27,133 nucleotides of DNA, from assembly GCA_045122835.1 (NCBI GenBank), contig JBGVIB010000056.1, forward strand, positions 1 to 27,133, written 5' to 3'. The notes beneath the pieces were generated by a model. That model saw only the letters and a list, made by a program, of their open reading frames with translations. It was not told where the DNA came from and did no database searches. Below are positions 15,540-23,686 of the stretch, piece by piece. A program made the position numbers and the translations under genes. The stretch's first letter is position 1. Every line of letters begins with the position of its first letter. This stretch comes from JBGVMW01 sp045122835 (GTDB lineage: Bacteria; Bacillota; Clostridia; Lachnospirales; Lachnospiraceae).

Positions 15540-16004
15540 CTACGGTAATTCTTCGTATTGTTTCATATACTCATTTTCCGTATCTTCGTAATTCTTTACC
15601 TGATCCCTGGAAGCATATACCATTCCTAATTCTTCTATTGCTATGCGTTTGATTTTTTCTAAATCAATGCTGCTGTTAATTCTCGCATATTCTGTATCAT
15701 TAGTCTGTTTCAAACTCTCTAGCTGGGCTTCCATGGAGGATATGTTTCTTAAACGCTCATCAACCTCCGTCTGAATCTGGATATATGAACTCCATATGTA
15801 CAACATAGCAACTGTAACAATTGCCAAGAACAATACATAACCAAGGTTCATTTTGCTTGGCAACGGTTGCTGTAACGTTTTTTCTTTTGGTCTTCTTCCC
15901 TGCCGTTCTTCTTTCTGTGGAACCTCGTTTAATTTATGTGCAGTATTCCCATACACATATAACTGGTTGTTTGTTCTCTTAATCCGTCTTTTCCTTTCTT
16001 CCAT
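15540..16004 (-). CDS. ftsL: FtsL-like septum protein
   Basis: Small bitopic division protein that joins FtsQ/DivIB and DivIC to activate septal synthesis. The 154-residue product has a basic cytoplasmic N-terminal region of about 55 residues, one membrane segment (NLGYVLFLAIVTVAMLYIW), then an extracellular region with coiled-coil character and the LGMVYASRDQVKNY segment typical of FtsL/DivIC proteins. FtsL proteins are poorly conserved, so the call rests on topology and the position between rsmH and PBP2. ATG at 16004, 9 bases after AAGGAG, is preferred; ATG at 16010 is too close and a TTG at 16028 lacks a site. Confidence 0.78.
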   Translation of the reverse strand: MEERKRRIKRTNNQLYVYGNTAHKLNEVPQKEERQGRRPKEKTLQQPLPSKMNLGYVLFLAIVTVAMLYIWSSYIQIQTEVDERLRNISSMEAQLESLKQTNDTEYARINSSIDLEKIKRIAIEELGMVYASRDQVKNYEDTENEYMKQYEELP

Positions 16005-16031
16005 AACCATACACTCCTTTTTTGTCAACCC

Positions 16032-16970
16032 CTAATCAGCTTTTTTAAACACCCGAAGCTTTGCACTTTTCGAGCGTGAATTTTCCTCTAATTCCTTCTC
16101 TCCCGGTAGAATAGGCTTTCTTGTAACTGCTTGTCCTAACGGTTTTTTACCACATACGCACACCGGAAAATTCGGAGGGCATGTACATGGATTTTCCTTT
16201 TCCTTAAAACATTTTTTTACAATCCTGTCCTCTAGGGAATGAAACGTAATAATTGATAAACGTCCCCCCGGGTTCAGTAACTCTATCATATCATCCAATG
16301 TATCTTCCAACACTTCTAACTCTCTGTTGCAAGCAATGCGGATTGCCTGAAAGGTTCGCTTCGAAGGATGTCCACCATTCTGCCGCATCTTCGCAGGAAT
16401 GGCGTGCTTCACAATCTCCGTAAGTTGGTCGGTTGTCTCAATTGGACCTTCCCCTCTTGCCATACAAATGTGTTTGGCAATGTTTTTTGCAAATTTATCT
16501 TCTCCATAATCTCTTATGATATGGAACAATTCTGTTTCACTGTATTCATTTACAATTTCTTTGGCGGTCAATGTCTGTCTCTGATCCATACGCATGTCAA
16601 GTGGTGCATTTTCCTTATAGGAAAACCCTCTTTCTACTGTATCTAACTGATAAGAAGATACCCCTAAATCCAACAGGATACCATCTACCCCTGCGATACC
16701 AAGCTTATGTAACTCAGCTTTCATATTACAATAATTACTTCTTACAATTGTAACACGATCCATATACTCTTTCAGTTTTTCACTGGCCGCTTCTATAGCA
16801 GCTGCATCCTGATCGATACCAATCAATCGTCCCTTATCCGATAAACGTCTGCATATCTCAAAGGAATGACCAGCACCGCCTAATGTACCATCCACATAGA
16901 TTCCGTCCGGCTTTATCTGTAGGGATTCAATTGTTTCTTCCAATAATACAGATTTGTGTTTAAATTCCAT
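16032..16970 (-). CDS. rsmH: 16S rRNA (cytosine(1402)-N4)-methyltransferase RsmH
   Basis: SAM-dependent methyltransferase that modifies C1402 in the ribosomal P site. The 312-residue protein begins MEFKHKSVLLEETIESL and shows the SAM motif DGTLGGAGHS, DLGVSSYQLD, the GFSY and APLDMRMD segments, HPSKRTFQAIRIACNREL and TFHSLEDRIVK, all typical of RsmH/MraW. Four cysteines lie close together in CTCPPNFPVCVCGKKP. The start at 16970 is chosen because GGAGG is 5 bases upstream; the ATG at 16982 overlaps that site. Position after mraZ is standard for the division cluster. Confidence 0.95.
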   Translation of the reverse strand: MEFKHKSVLLEETIESLQIKPDGIYVDGTLGGAGHSFEICRRLSDKGRLIGIDQDAAAIEAASEKLKEYMDRVTIVRSNYCNMKAELHKLGIAGVDGILLDLGVSSYQLDTVERGFSYKENAPLDMRMDQRQTLTAKEIVNEYSETELFHIIRDYGEDKFAKNIAKHICMARGEGPIETTDQLTEIVKHAIPAKMRQNGGHPSKRTFQAIRIACNRELEVLEDTLDDMIELLNPGGRLSIITFHSLEDRIVKKCFKEKENPCTCPPNFPVCVCGKKPLGQAVTRKPILPGEKELEENSRSKSAKLRVFKKAD

Positions 16971-17009
16971 TCTGTCCTCCATGTGTTAGTTCTTATGGAA
17001 TATGTCTTG

Positions 17010-17441
17010 TTATAACCCTATTCCTAAGTCTTCTAAGTTTTCTGCGATTTCATCCATATCGCCATCTAATGCACATTCATTCCATTTTGCCTTGTCCCAT
17101 ATTTCAATTCTCTTTCCCACACCAGCTAAGACTACTTCCTTATCAAGTCCTGCATATTCACGCAAAACTGGTGGTACAAGTATTCTTCCCTGCTTGTCTA
17201 TCTCGCACTGGGCAGCTCCGGACATAAAAAAACGTACATACTTTCTGGCATCTTTCTTGGTAAGTGGCAGCTTTTCAAGGGATTCTGCGAACTCTTCCCA
17301 GGCTTCTGTTGGGTACACAAACAGACAGCCCTCTAATCCCTTTGTCAGAACGAACTCTTCACCAAGCTGGTCACGATATTTCGATGGGATTATGAGTCTG
17401 CCCTTGGTATCAATCGTGTGATTGTATTCACCCATGAACAT
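17010..17441 (-). CDS. mraZ: Transcriptional regulator MraZ
   Basis: DNA-binding protein of the AbrB-like swapped-hairpin fold; in E. coli it binds tandem repeats before its own gene and represses the dcw operon. The 143-residue product begins MFMGEYNHTIDTKGRLIIP and has the paired DTKGRLIIPSKYR and DKQGRILVPPVLREY motifs. The length equals that of Bacillus MraZ. Start choice rests on this alignment, since the ribosome site before 17441 is weak; an in-frame ATG at 17465 has GGAG but adds residues unlike other MraZ. TGG repeats with 10-bp periodicity lie directly upstream and support autoregulation. Confidence 0.93.
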   Translation of the reverse strand: MFMGEYNHTIDTKGRLIIPSKYRDQLGEEFVLTKGLEGCLFVYPTEAWEEFAESLEKLPLTKKDARKYVRFFMSGAAQCEIDKQGRILVPPVLREYAGLDKEVVLAGVGKRIEIWDKAKWNECALDGDMDEIAENLEDLGIGL

Positions 17442-17449
17442 ACACAAGC

Positions 17450-17487
17450 ACCCACTTTCTACCATTTCGCTCCACTTTGTACCACTA
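17450..17487. promoter_or_regulatory. Probable MraZ operator: four TGG boxes at exact 10-bp spacing
   Basis: On the minus strand TGG occurs at 17482-17484, 17472-17474, 17462-17464 and 17452-17454, in the contexts TGGTA, TGGAG, TGGTA and TGGGT with 5-base spacers, several preceded by AAAG or AAA. Direct repeats at this spacing are the reported binding pattern of MraZ. They lie just downstream of the predicted mraZ start of transcription. Confidence 0.75.
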
Positions 17488-17495
17488 CTCTCCCC

Positions 17496-17524
17496 ATTTT
17501 AAACGAAAAAAACAAAAATAGCAA
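17496..17524 (-). promoter_or_regulatory. Promoter of the mraZ division cluster
   Basis: Minus strand TTGCTA (17519-17524), 17 bp, TAAAAT (17496-17501). It lies between the ychF terminator and the MraZ boxes, which would fall at about +5 to +40. Confidence 0.75.
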
Positions 17525-17583
17525 CCCCTTTTAGGCATTTTCCATAAATTTCTTTGATTATTTTTGTTACCCCTTACAATACG

Positions 17584-17618
17584 AAAAAGCTCTATATCAC
17601 GAAGATATAGAGCTTTTT
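17584..17618 (-). terminator. Strong rho-independent terminator after ychF
   Basis: Perfect 15-bp hairpin: arms 17584-17598 and 17604-17618 with a 5-base loop. The stem ends in A5 and T5, so it could act in both directions. It separates ychF from the mraZ promoter. Confidence 0.9.
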
Positions 17619-17667
17619 ACAATTATTTTTTTAATTTTACTGAAAAAGTGGGGGGAAATCCCAAAAA

Positions 17668-18765
17668 TTACACATTAAAACGGAATAAAATTACATCTCC
17701 GTCCTTTACAACATACTCTTTTCCCTCTAATCGCACCAGACCTTTGTCCTTTGCACCGCTGTAGGACTGGCAGTCTAATAAGTCCTGATAATTCACTACT
17801 TCTGCACGAATAAATCCTCGCTCGAAGTCAGTGTGAATTTTTCCTGCTGCCTGTGGTGCTTTTGTTCCTATCTTAATGGTCCATGCACGTGTCTCATCTT
17901 CTCCGGCAGTGAGATAACTGATTAAGCCTAATAATTTATAGCTTGCCTTGATTAATTTTTCAAGCCCGGATTCCTCTAAACCTAATTCTTCTAAGAACAT
18001 CTGCTTTTCTTCATCATCTAACTCTGCAATCTCCTGCTCAATCTGGGCACAAATTACAAATACTTCACTGTCATTTTCTGCAGCAAATTCACGAACAGCT
18101 TTTACATTTTCATTGTTTGTGCCATCATCTGCCAAGTCTTCTTCGCTTACGTTTGCCGCAAAGATAACAGGCTTGTCTGTTAATAAATTAAAGGATGCCA
18201 TTAACTCTGCTTCGTCATCATCCTCTGTCTGGAAGCCTTTTGCTAATTTTCCATTTTCTAAGTGTGCCTTCAAGCGTTCAATTAATGCAACCTCTTTCGC
18301 AAAGCTCTTGTCATTTCTTGCACTTTTTACTGCCTTTGCATAACGACGATCTAACACTTCGATATCAGAGAAGATTAATTCTAAATTGATGGTATCAATA
18401 TCGCGGATAGAATTTACGCTTCCATCCACATGAACTACGTTGGTATCTTCAAAGCAACGAACCACATGGACAATGGCATCTACCTCGCGGATGTTAGCCA
18501 GGAACTGGTTTCCTAAGCCTTCACCTTTAGAAGCACCCTTTACAAGTCCTGCAATGTCAACGAATTCGATAACGGCTGGTGTTACTTTCTTTGAGCTGTA
18601 CATGTCACCTAACAGTTTTAATCTTTCATCTGGCACGGTAACAATTCCTACATTTGGGTCGATGGTACAGAATGGGTAGTTGGCAGATTCTGCACCGGCT
18701 TTGGTTAATGAGTTGAATAATGTACTTTTTCCTACGTTTGGTAAACCTACGATTCCTAGTTTCAT
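17668..18765 (-). CDS. ychF: Redox-regulated ATPase YchF (Obg family)
   Basis: Universally conserved P-loop protein that prefers ATP over GTP and associates with ribosomes. The 365-residue protein has the Walker A GLPNVGKST at residues 6-14, NYPFCTIDPN, the G3 region DIAGLVKGASKGEGLGNQFL, FAANVSEED where GTPases have the G4 guanine-specificity NKxD, and a C-terminal TGS domain ending in DVILFRFNV. The length is normal. The ATG has an AGGAGG site. It lies 90 bp after rpe with no clear terminator between them, so it may be read both from the upstream operon and from its own promoter. Confidence 0.96.
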   Translation of the reverse strand: MKLGIVGLPNVGKSTLFNSLTKAGAESANYPFCTIDPNVGIVTVPDERLKLLGDMYSSKKVTPAVIEFVDIAGLVKGASKGEGLGNQFLANIREVDAIVHVVRCFEDTNVVHVDGSVNSIRDIDTINLELIFSDIEVLDRRYAKAVKSARNDKSFAKEVALIERLKAHLENGKLAKGFQTEDDDEAELMASFNLLTDKPVIFAANVSEEDLADDGTNNENVKAVREFAAENDSEVFVICAQIEQEIAELDDEEKQMFLEELGLEESGLEKLIKASYKLLGLISYLTAGEDETRAWTIKIGTKAPQAAGKIHTDFERGFIRAEVVNYQDLLDCQSYSGAKDKGLVRLEGKEYVVKDGDVILFRFNV

Positions 18766-18855
18766 TTTCTATATTCCTCCTATTCGAAAATGCCCTTATT
18801 TCAAGCACTTTCGCCTTTCTCTTTATTTACACAATCTTTATTTATTACAGCAACC

Positions 18856-19515
18856 CTATGCCTTAAAAATATAATCATAACTCTTAACATTCTCTTTAAT
18901 GTCGCCTTTAAACACAGCGGTTCCCATAACAATCATAGACGCACCGGCATCCACCACTTCTTTCACATTCTCCTGGCAGATTCCACCGTCAACTTCGATG
19001 GTAACCTTATCTTCCAAACCATGCTTTTTCAAAAGTGCATAGGTATCTTTGATTTTCTGGGTAGAGGTCTTTAAGAACTTCTGGCCACCGAATCCCGGGT
19101 CAACTGACATGATAAGAATGACATCTACATAATCTAAGATGTATTCCAACATAGTAAGAGGGGTTGCCGGATTCAATGCAACACCAGCCTTCTTGCCCAT
19201 CTGTCTGATGGCACGGAGAGTTCTTCCTAAATGCACACACGCCTCTGCATGAATGGTAATAATATCTGCTCCTAATTCTGCAAACTCTTCAATATAGCGT
19301 TCCGGTTCACTAACCATCATATGCAAATCAATTGTCATGTCTGTAGCAGCTCTTACTGCTTTCACTACCGGCATCCCAAAGGAAATACTTGGCACAAAGC
19401 TGCCATCCATTACATCAAAATGCAGACAGGATACCCCTGCTTCCTCAAGTTTTTTAATGTCATCTCCAAGATGAGCCATATCCGCGGATAAGATTGATGG
19501 TGCTAAAATATTCAT
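18856..19515 (-). CDS. rpe: Ribulose-phosphate 3-epimerase
   Basis: Interconverts ribulose-5-phosphate and xylulose-5-phosphate in the pentose phosphate pathway. The 219-residue TIM barrel starts LAPSILSADMAHLG and carries the metal and catalytic residues in CLHFDVMDGSFVPSISFG, DLHMMVSEPERY and EVDGGICQENV, plus VDPGFGGQKF before the phosphate-binding loop. The length is typical. The ATG has GAGG 5 bases upstream. It follows rsgA, an arrangement common in Firmicutes kinase/phosphatase operons. Confidence 0.96.
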   Translation of the reverse strand: MNILAPSILSADMAHLGDDIKKLEEAGVSCLHFDVMDGSFVPSISFGMPVVKAVRAATDMTIDLHMMVSEPERYIEEFAELGADIITIHAEACVHLGRTLRAIRQMGKKAGVALNPATPLTMLEYILDYVDVILIMSVDPGFGGQKFLKTSTQKIKDTYALLKKHGLEDKVTIEVDGGICQENVKEVVDAGASMIVMGTAVFKGDIKENVKSYDYIFKA

Positions 19516-19570
19516 GTATACCTCATTTCTGCCCTATTTGGCGTATTTCTCATTTCTTTATTGTTATCTG

Positions 19571-19585
19571 GTAACTATTTTGTAC
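19571..19585. repeat. Possible remnant of the intergenic repeat (rsgA-rpe gap)
   Basis: GTAACTATTTTGTAC matches the left end of the clear copy at 26951 (GTAACTATTCAGTAC) at 13 of 15 positions. The rest of the 109-bp gap does not align convincingly. Could be chance. Confidence 0.3.
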
Positions 19586-19624
19586 TACACAATCCCTTCG
19601 AAAACGTAATATCAGATAGTCAGG

Positions 19625-20506
19625 CTATCTATATTTCACAGCGTTTTTACATTCCTCATAAATAGTTTTATAATTCTCATACCGAGTCTGGCTTAACTCC
19701 CCATTTGCCACAGCTTGTTTCACTCTGCAGTTCGGTTCATTGACATGGACACAGCCCTGAAAACGGCACTCAGATGATAATTCCACATATTCCGGATAAT
19801 AGTCTTTTACATCAGAAGCCACCATATTTATTAAATAAAGAGAACTAAATCCCGGCGTGTCAAATATATAAGTATCTTCTTCTATATAAATAAGCTGGGA
19901 ATGTCTGGTTGTATGCTTACCACGCTCTAACTTTACACTAATGGCTCCAGTCTCCATCTGCACATCTGACTGTAGCAAATTGATGGTGGAGGATTTACCT
20001 ACACCGGAAGGGCCTGCTACCACTGTAATTTTCCCTTTCAACAGTTCACGAAAGGCCGCTATTCCCTCCTGTTCTTTCGCACTGATAAACAAAAGTTCGC
20101 AGCCACAATTCTTGTATATCTCTTTTAATGCATTGATATCTTCTTCCTCTGCAAGGTCACATTTGTTAAAACAAATAATTGTTGATACCTGCTGCTGTTC
20201 CATCATTACTAAAAAGCGGTCCAGCAGATTCAGATTTGGTTCTGGGCTTTTCACTGAAAAAATTATCACTGCCTGCTCTGCATTCGCCACTGCCGGTCTG
20301 ATTAGTTCTGTTTTACGTGGAAGAATGGAGATGACATTTCCTGTCATCTCCATCTCAGATATTACATCAATCTCTACCATATCGCCAACCATTGGCTTTA
20401 TCTTTTGCTTTCGGAACAGCCCCTTAGCCTTACACTCAAAAAGACCTTTTCCTTCTACATATACATAATAAAAACCAGCAATACCTTTCGTTATCCTTCC
20501 CTGCAT
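19625..20506 (-). CDS. rsgA: Ribosome small subunit-dependent GTPase RsgA
   Basis: Circularly permuted GTPase that acts in late 30S maturation. The 293-residue protein has an N-terminal OB fold (to about residue 70), then the G motifs in permuted order: FNKCDL (G4), a SAK motif (G5), GPSGVGKSST (G1), and DTPGF (G3). A C-terminal zinc-binding segment follows with the Cys/His pattern CRFQGCVHVNEPNCRVKQAV. ATG at 20506 is chosen because AAAGGAG lies just upstream; a longer frame to 20545 would run back to the kinase stop and lacks a site. It directly follows the PASTA kinase, as in many Firmicutes. Confidence 0.95.
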   Translation of the reverse strand: MQGRITKGIAGFYYVYVEGKGLFECKAKGLFRKQKIKPMVGDMVEIDVISEMEMTGNVISILPRKTELIRPAVANAEQAVIIFSVKSPEPNLNLLDRFLVMMEQQQVSTIICFNKCDLAEEEDINALKEIYKNCGCELLFISAKEQEGIAAFRELLKGKITVVAGPSGVGKSSTINLLQSDVQMETGAISVKLERGKHTTRHSQLIYIEEDTYIFDTPGFSSLYLINMVASDVKDYYPEYVELSSECRFQGCVHVNEPNCRVKQAVANGELSQTRYENYKTIYEECKNAVKYR

Positions 20507-20544
20507 GTTCTCTCCTTTGTTTCTGCATAGTATTCCCACAATCA

Positions 20545-22740
20545 TTAATTAGATGGTGCAAATGCCACTGCATACTGCTTTGATAATGGCACACCTTCCA
20601 CATACATAGTAACAAAACCCTCTGTTACTCCGCTTGCACCTGTCAATGTAAGTGTATACGGAAAATCCGCTTCTGTCAGTTCTCCTAACGACTGTTCTGT
20701 TTCCTGTGTTTTTCCATCCACCGTCTGGCTTAACACAATTGATACATTGCTCTGTAAGAATCCATCTGGTTTCTCTAATATGACTGTACCTGTATAGGTT
20801 GCCTGCTGTGAACTATTGTCTGAATTATTATTACTATTATCATCATTGTTCACAGTAGTATCTTCCTCTGGCTCCTTACCAAGACTGATTACAATATCAA
20901 CCGTTCTTCCCGGTTCTAATTCTGTTCCCTCTGTAAATGACTGACTGATTACATAGCCTTTCTTTACCTTGCTACTGTAATCCTCTTTCACCTGACCTAA
21001 AGCAAGACCTACATCGGTTAATGCTTTTTTTGCCTTTGTCTGTGTAAGTCCACTAAGCTTCGGCACCTTTACAGATTTTGGTCCCTTGCTGATTACAATA
21101 GTAACTTCCATGTTCTCTGCAACCTGTTCTTTTGCACTTGGTGTTGAAGATATTACTTTTCCTTTTCCTACAGAATCATCATACTGTTCTTCTGTCTTAA
21201 CAACAAGCCCCATCTCTTCTAATGCTGTCGTTGCATCCTCTTCCTCTTTCCCTACAACATCTATCATATCAAATGTATCCACACCACTACTGATTACAAC
21301 ATCTATTGTAGTGTGCTTTTCTATTTCTTCGCCTTCCTTTACACTCTGGGATATAACTTTTCCTTTTTCCACTGTATTAGAGCTTTCTACTCCTGACTGA
21401 CGAATACCGATTCCCAATTCATTTAATGCTTCTTTTGCTTCTTCATAGGTCATATCATCAAGAGAAATCATAGTAACCTTCTCAACTTCATCATCATCGA
21501 CCGGTTCCTCAGAAGGTAATTCAGAAACAGTTGGCTCCGGTGTCTCTGTGACCTGCTCTTTCTCATGCGAATTAGAACCACCAAATACGCCAAATGTTTT
21601 TCCCACAAAGAAAATCGCCGCAAATGCTACAATTACAGCGAGCACAATTCCTAAAATGGTAATAATCTTATCCATTCTTGGATCCACATCTTCTTCATCA
21701 TCTATGTCTGGATCATTCTGTGGTTTCTTTACTTCTTTCTTTGTTTTTGGCTCACCACGGTAATAGTTTTCTTCTCTCTGTTTTTCCCTGTCGCGCTCCT
21801 GTTCTTCTGCAAAACGTTCCGGTCTTCTTGCCTGTGATTTAATGGTCATTAATTCTTCATCTGTTACCTGACGTGTCTTGCCTTCCTGGTCCACAACAAC
21901 CTTTTGTACAAAATTATCATCTGGATACATCAACGATTTTTTCAAATCTTCTATTAAAGCTGAAACATTGCCATAACGTCTGTCCGGACTCTTTTCCGTA
22001 CATTTAAAAATAATTTGTTCCACGCTGACTGGTATTTCAGCAACAAAATCTCTCGGTGATGGCATTTCTTCCTGAATATGCTTGATGGCAATCGCCACTG
22101 TTGTATCACCATTAAATGGTACACGACCAGTGAGCATTTCAAACAGCGTGATACCTAAAGAATAAATATCACTTTTCTCATCGCTGTAGCCACCTCTTGC
22201 CTGTTCCGGTGATGTATAGTGAACAGAACCCATCACATTAGAAGTGATCGTATTAGAGGTTGCTGCTCTTGCAATACCAAAATCCGTAACCTTTACTTTG
22301 CCTTCCATAGAAATAATAATATTCTGCGGTTTAATATCTCTATGTATAATATGCTTGTTATGAGCTGCTTCTATACCGGATGCCACCTGTATGGCAATAC
22401 TGATGGATTCTTTCACTGAAAGTCTTGCTTTTTTCTGGATATACTCTTTCAAAGTGATACCTTCAACCAGTTCCATTACAATATAATGTAGCCCGCCTTC
22501 TTCACCTACATCATACACACTGACAATGTTTGGATGGGATAACCCGGCTGCTGACTGTGCTTCCACACGGAATTTTGAAACAAAACTTTTATTTTCACAA
22601 AATTCTTTCTTTAAAACTTTTATCGCAACATATCGGTTCAGCTTATGACATTTTGCCTTATAGACATCCGACATTCCGCCAGAACCTATTTTTTCAATTA
22701 TCTCATATCGATTTCCTATTATGATTCCAAGTTCTAACAT
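20545..22740 (-). CDS. prkC: PASTA-domain Ser/Thr protein kinase (PrkC/PknB/Stk family)
   Basis: Membrane receptor kinase that senses muropeptides or lipid II and controls wall synthesis, division and germination in related bacteria. The 731-residue protein has a kinase domain (about 12-270) with GSGGMSDVY, Lys41, HRDIKPQN at 133-140, DFG at 153-155 and SPEQ. A charged juxtamembrane segment follows (about 280-355), then a membrane helix at about 359-380 and three PASTA repeats outside the cell (about 421-487, 488-557 and 558-625). An Asn/Ser-rich linker leads to a beta-rich C-terminal domain of about 85 residues that I do not recognise. ATG has a GGAGG site. The PP2C partner gene is upstream, but 211 bp away because of an inserted repeat element. 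Confidence 0.95.
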   Translation of the reverse strand: MLELGIIIGNRYEIIEKIGSGGMSDVYKAKCHKLNRYVAIKVLKKEFCENKSFVSKFRVEAQSAAGLSHPNIVSVYDVGEEGGLHYIVMELVEGITLKEYIQKKARLSVKESISIAIQVASGIEAAHNKHIIHRDIKPQNIIISMEGKVKVTDFGIARAATSNTITSNVMGSVHYTSPEQARGGYSDEKSDIYSLGITLFEMLTGRVPFNGDTTVAIAIKHIQEEMPSPRDFVAEIPVSVEQIIFKCTEKSPDRRYGNVSALIEDLKKSLMYPDDNFVQKVVVDQEGKTRQVTDEELMTIKSQARRPERFAEEQERDREKQREENYYRGEPKTKKEVKKPQNDPDIDDEEDVDPRMDKIITILGIVLAVIVAFAAIFFVGKTFGVFGGSNSHEKEQVTETPEPTVSELPSEEPVDDDEVEKVTMISLDDMTYEEAKEALNELGIGIRQSGVESSNTVEKGKVISQSVKEGEEIEKHTTIDVVISSGVDTFDMIDVVGKEEEDATTALEEMGLVVKTEEQYDDSVGKGKVISSTPSAKEQVAENMEVTIVISKGPKSVKVPKLSGLTQTKAKKALTDVGLALGQVKEDYSSKVKKGYVISQSFTEGTELEPGRTVDIVISLGKEPEEDTTVNNDDNSNNNSDNSSQQATYTGTVILEKPDGFLQSNVSIVLSQTVDGKTQETEQSLGELTEADFPYTLTLTGASGVTEGFVTMYVEGVPLSKQYAVAFAPSN

Positions 22741-22767
22741 AATTCCTCCCTATGCATTGCGCAAGAT

Positions 22768-22945
22768 GCAACTATTCAGTATCCTCATACTTACCAATAT
22801 CACCATGAATTACATTCATAGCGACATGTAAAATCAAATCGAAGCAAACTCCGATTTGCGAACCCCACCTTTGGTGATGTTTTTTCCAGTTTCCTCTACG
22901 TTTTCATACGGACTGTGCAGTACAGTCCTGTTCTTAACAATTATC
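22768..22945. repeat. Structured intergenic repeat element, copy 1 (prpC-prkC gap)
   Basis: About 178 bp, aligning with copy 2 at 26951-27132 in the same orientation. Left end GCAACTATTCAG; right end degenerate. It contains a 14-bp hairpin (22797-22810 with 22814-22827, loop TAC), an inner CACC/GGTG hairpin (22866-22876), a 26-bp core identical to copy 2 (22896-22921), and a hairpin GGACTGT/ACAGTCC (22910-22928). It fills nearly all of the 211-bp gap and would be in the operon mRNA. Confidence 0.8.
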
Positions 22946-22951
22946 ATAAAG

Positions 22952-23686
22952 CTATTTTTCAGAAAAAGGTTCTACAATGATAACAGAAATATTATCTTTA
23001 CCACCATTTTGGTTGGCAGCTGCCACAAGGGCTTCTGCCATTTCCACTACATCTCTTTGTTTACGGATAATGTGGAGCATTTCTTCATCATCTAACATAT
23101 TTGACAAGCCATCAGAGCACATCAGTATTTTGTCACCTGGAAACATCTTAACATCAAAAAAATCTGCCTCCACTTTTTCAGCTACACCAATTGCCCTTGT
23201 AATAATATTCTTATCCGGATGATTTCTTGCATGCAATTCGTCCAGTTCTCCAATTCTGACCATTTCTTCTACCAGTGAATGGTCCTTTGTTATCTGACGA
23301 ATGGAAGCGTTGATTATGTACAATCTGCTATCTCCCACATTAGCCACATAAAGATGAGAATTCAGTAGCGTAGCTGCCACCAGCGTTGTTCCCATTCCTT
23401 TTAATTCTTCCTTCTGTGACGCCTCCTCGTATACTTTACGATTGGCAGCTTCAATTGCCATTCGTAAAGCACGGATTGGATTCTCCTCTGCACTGTTTTG
23501 TATTGTTTCTGACACTGTCTCCACTGTATTTCTGGAGGCATAATCACCGGCATTATGCCCTCCCATTCCATCAGCTAACAAAAACAGATTGGGCAATGGT
23601 CCTACTGCTGCTTCAGAGGTAAATACATAATCCTGATTCAGTTTTCTTACTTTACCAACATCGGTAATAGAAAAAGTCTTTATCAC
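22952..23686 (-). CDS. prpC: PP2C-family Ser/Thr protein phosphatase (PrpC/Stp)
   Basis: Metal-dependent cytosolic phosphatase that reverses phosphorylation by the PASTA kinase. The 244-residue protein has the PP2C metal-binding motifs in order: RKLNQDYVF, LADGMGGHNAGDYAS, GMGTTLVAA, VGDSRLYI, CSDGLSNML and GKDNISVII. The start is GTG, overlapping the rlmN stop by 4 bases (GTGA), with AGGAAGG 7 bases upstream, so translation is probably coupled to rlmN. Stp-type phosphatases normally lie directly before their kinase; here the repeat element separates the two. Confidence 0.95.
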   Translation of the reverse strand: MIKTFSITDVGKVRKLNQDYVFTSEAAVGPLPNLFLLADGMGGHNAGDYASRNTVETVSETIQNSAEENPIRALRMAIEAANRKVYEEASQKEELKGMGTTLVAATLLNSHLYVANVGDSRLYIINASIRQITKDHSLVEEMVRIGELDELHARNHPDKNIITRAIGVAEKVEADFFDVKMFPGDKILMCSDGLSNMLDDEEMLHIIRKQRDVVEMAEALVAAANQNGGKDNISVIIVEPFSEK

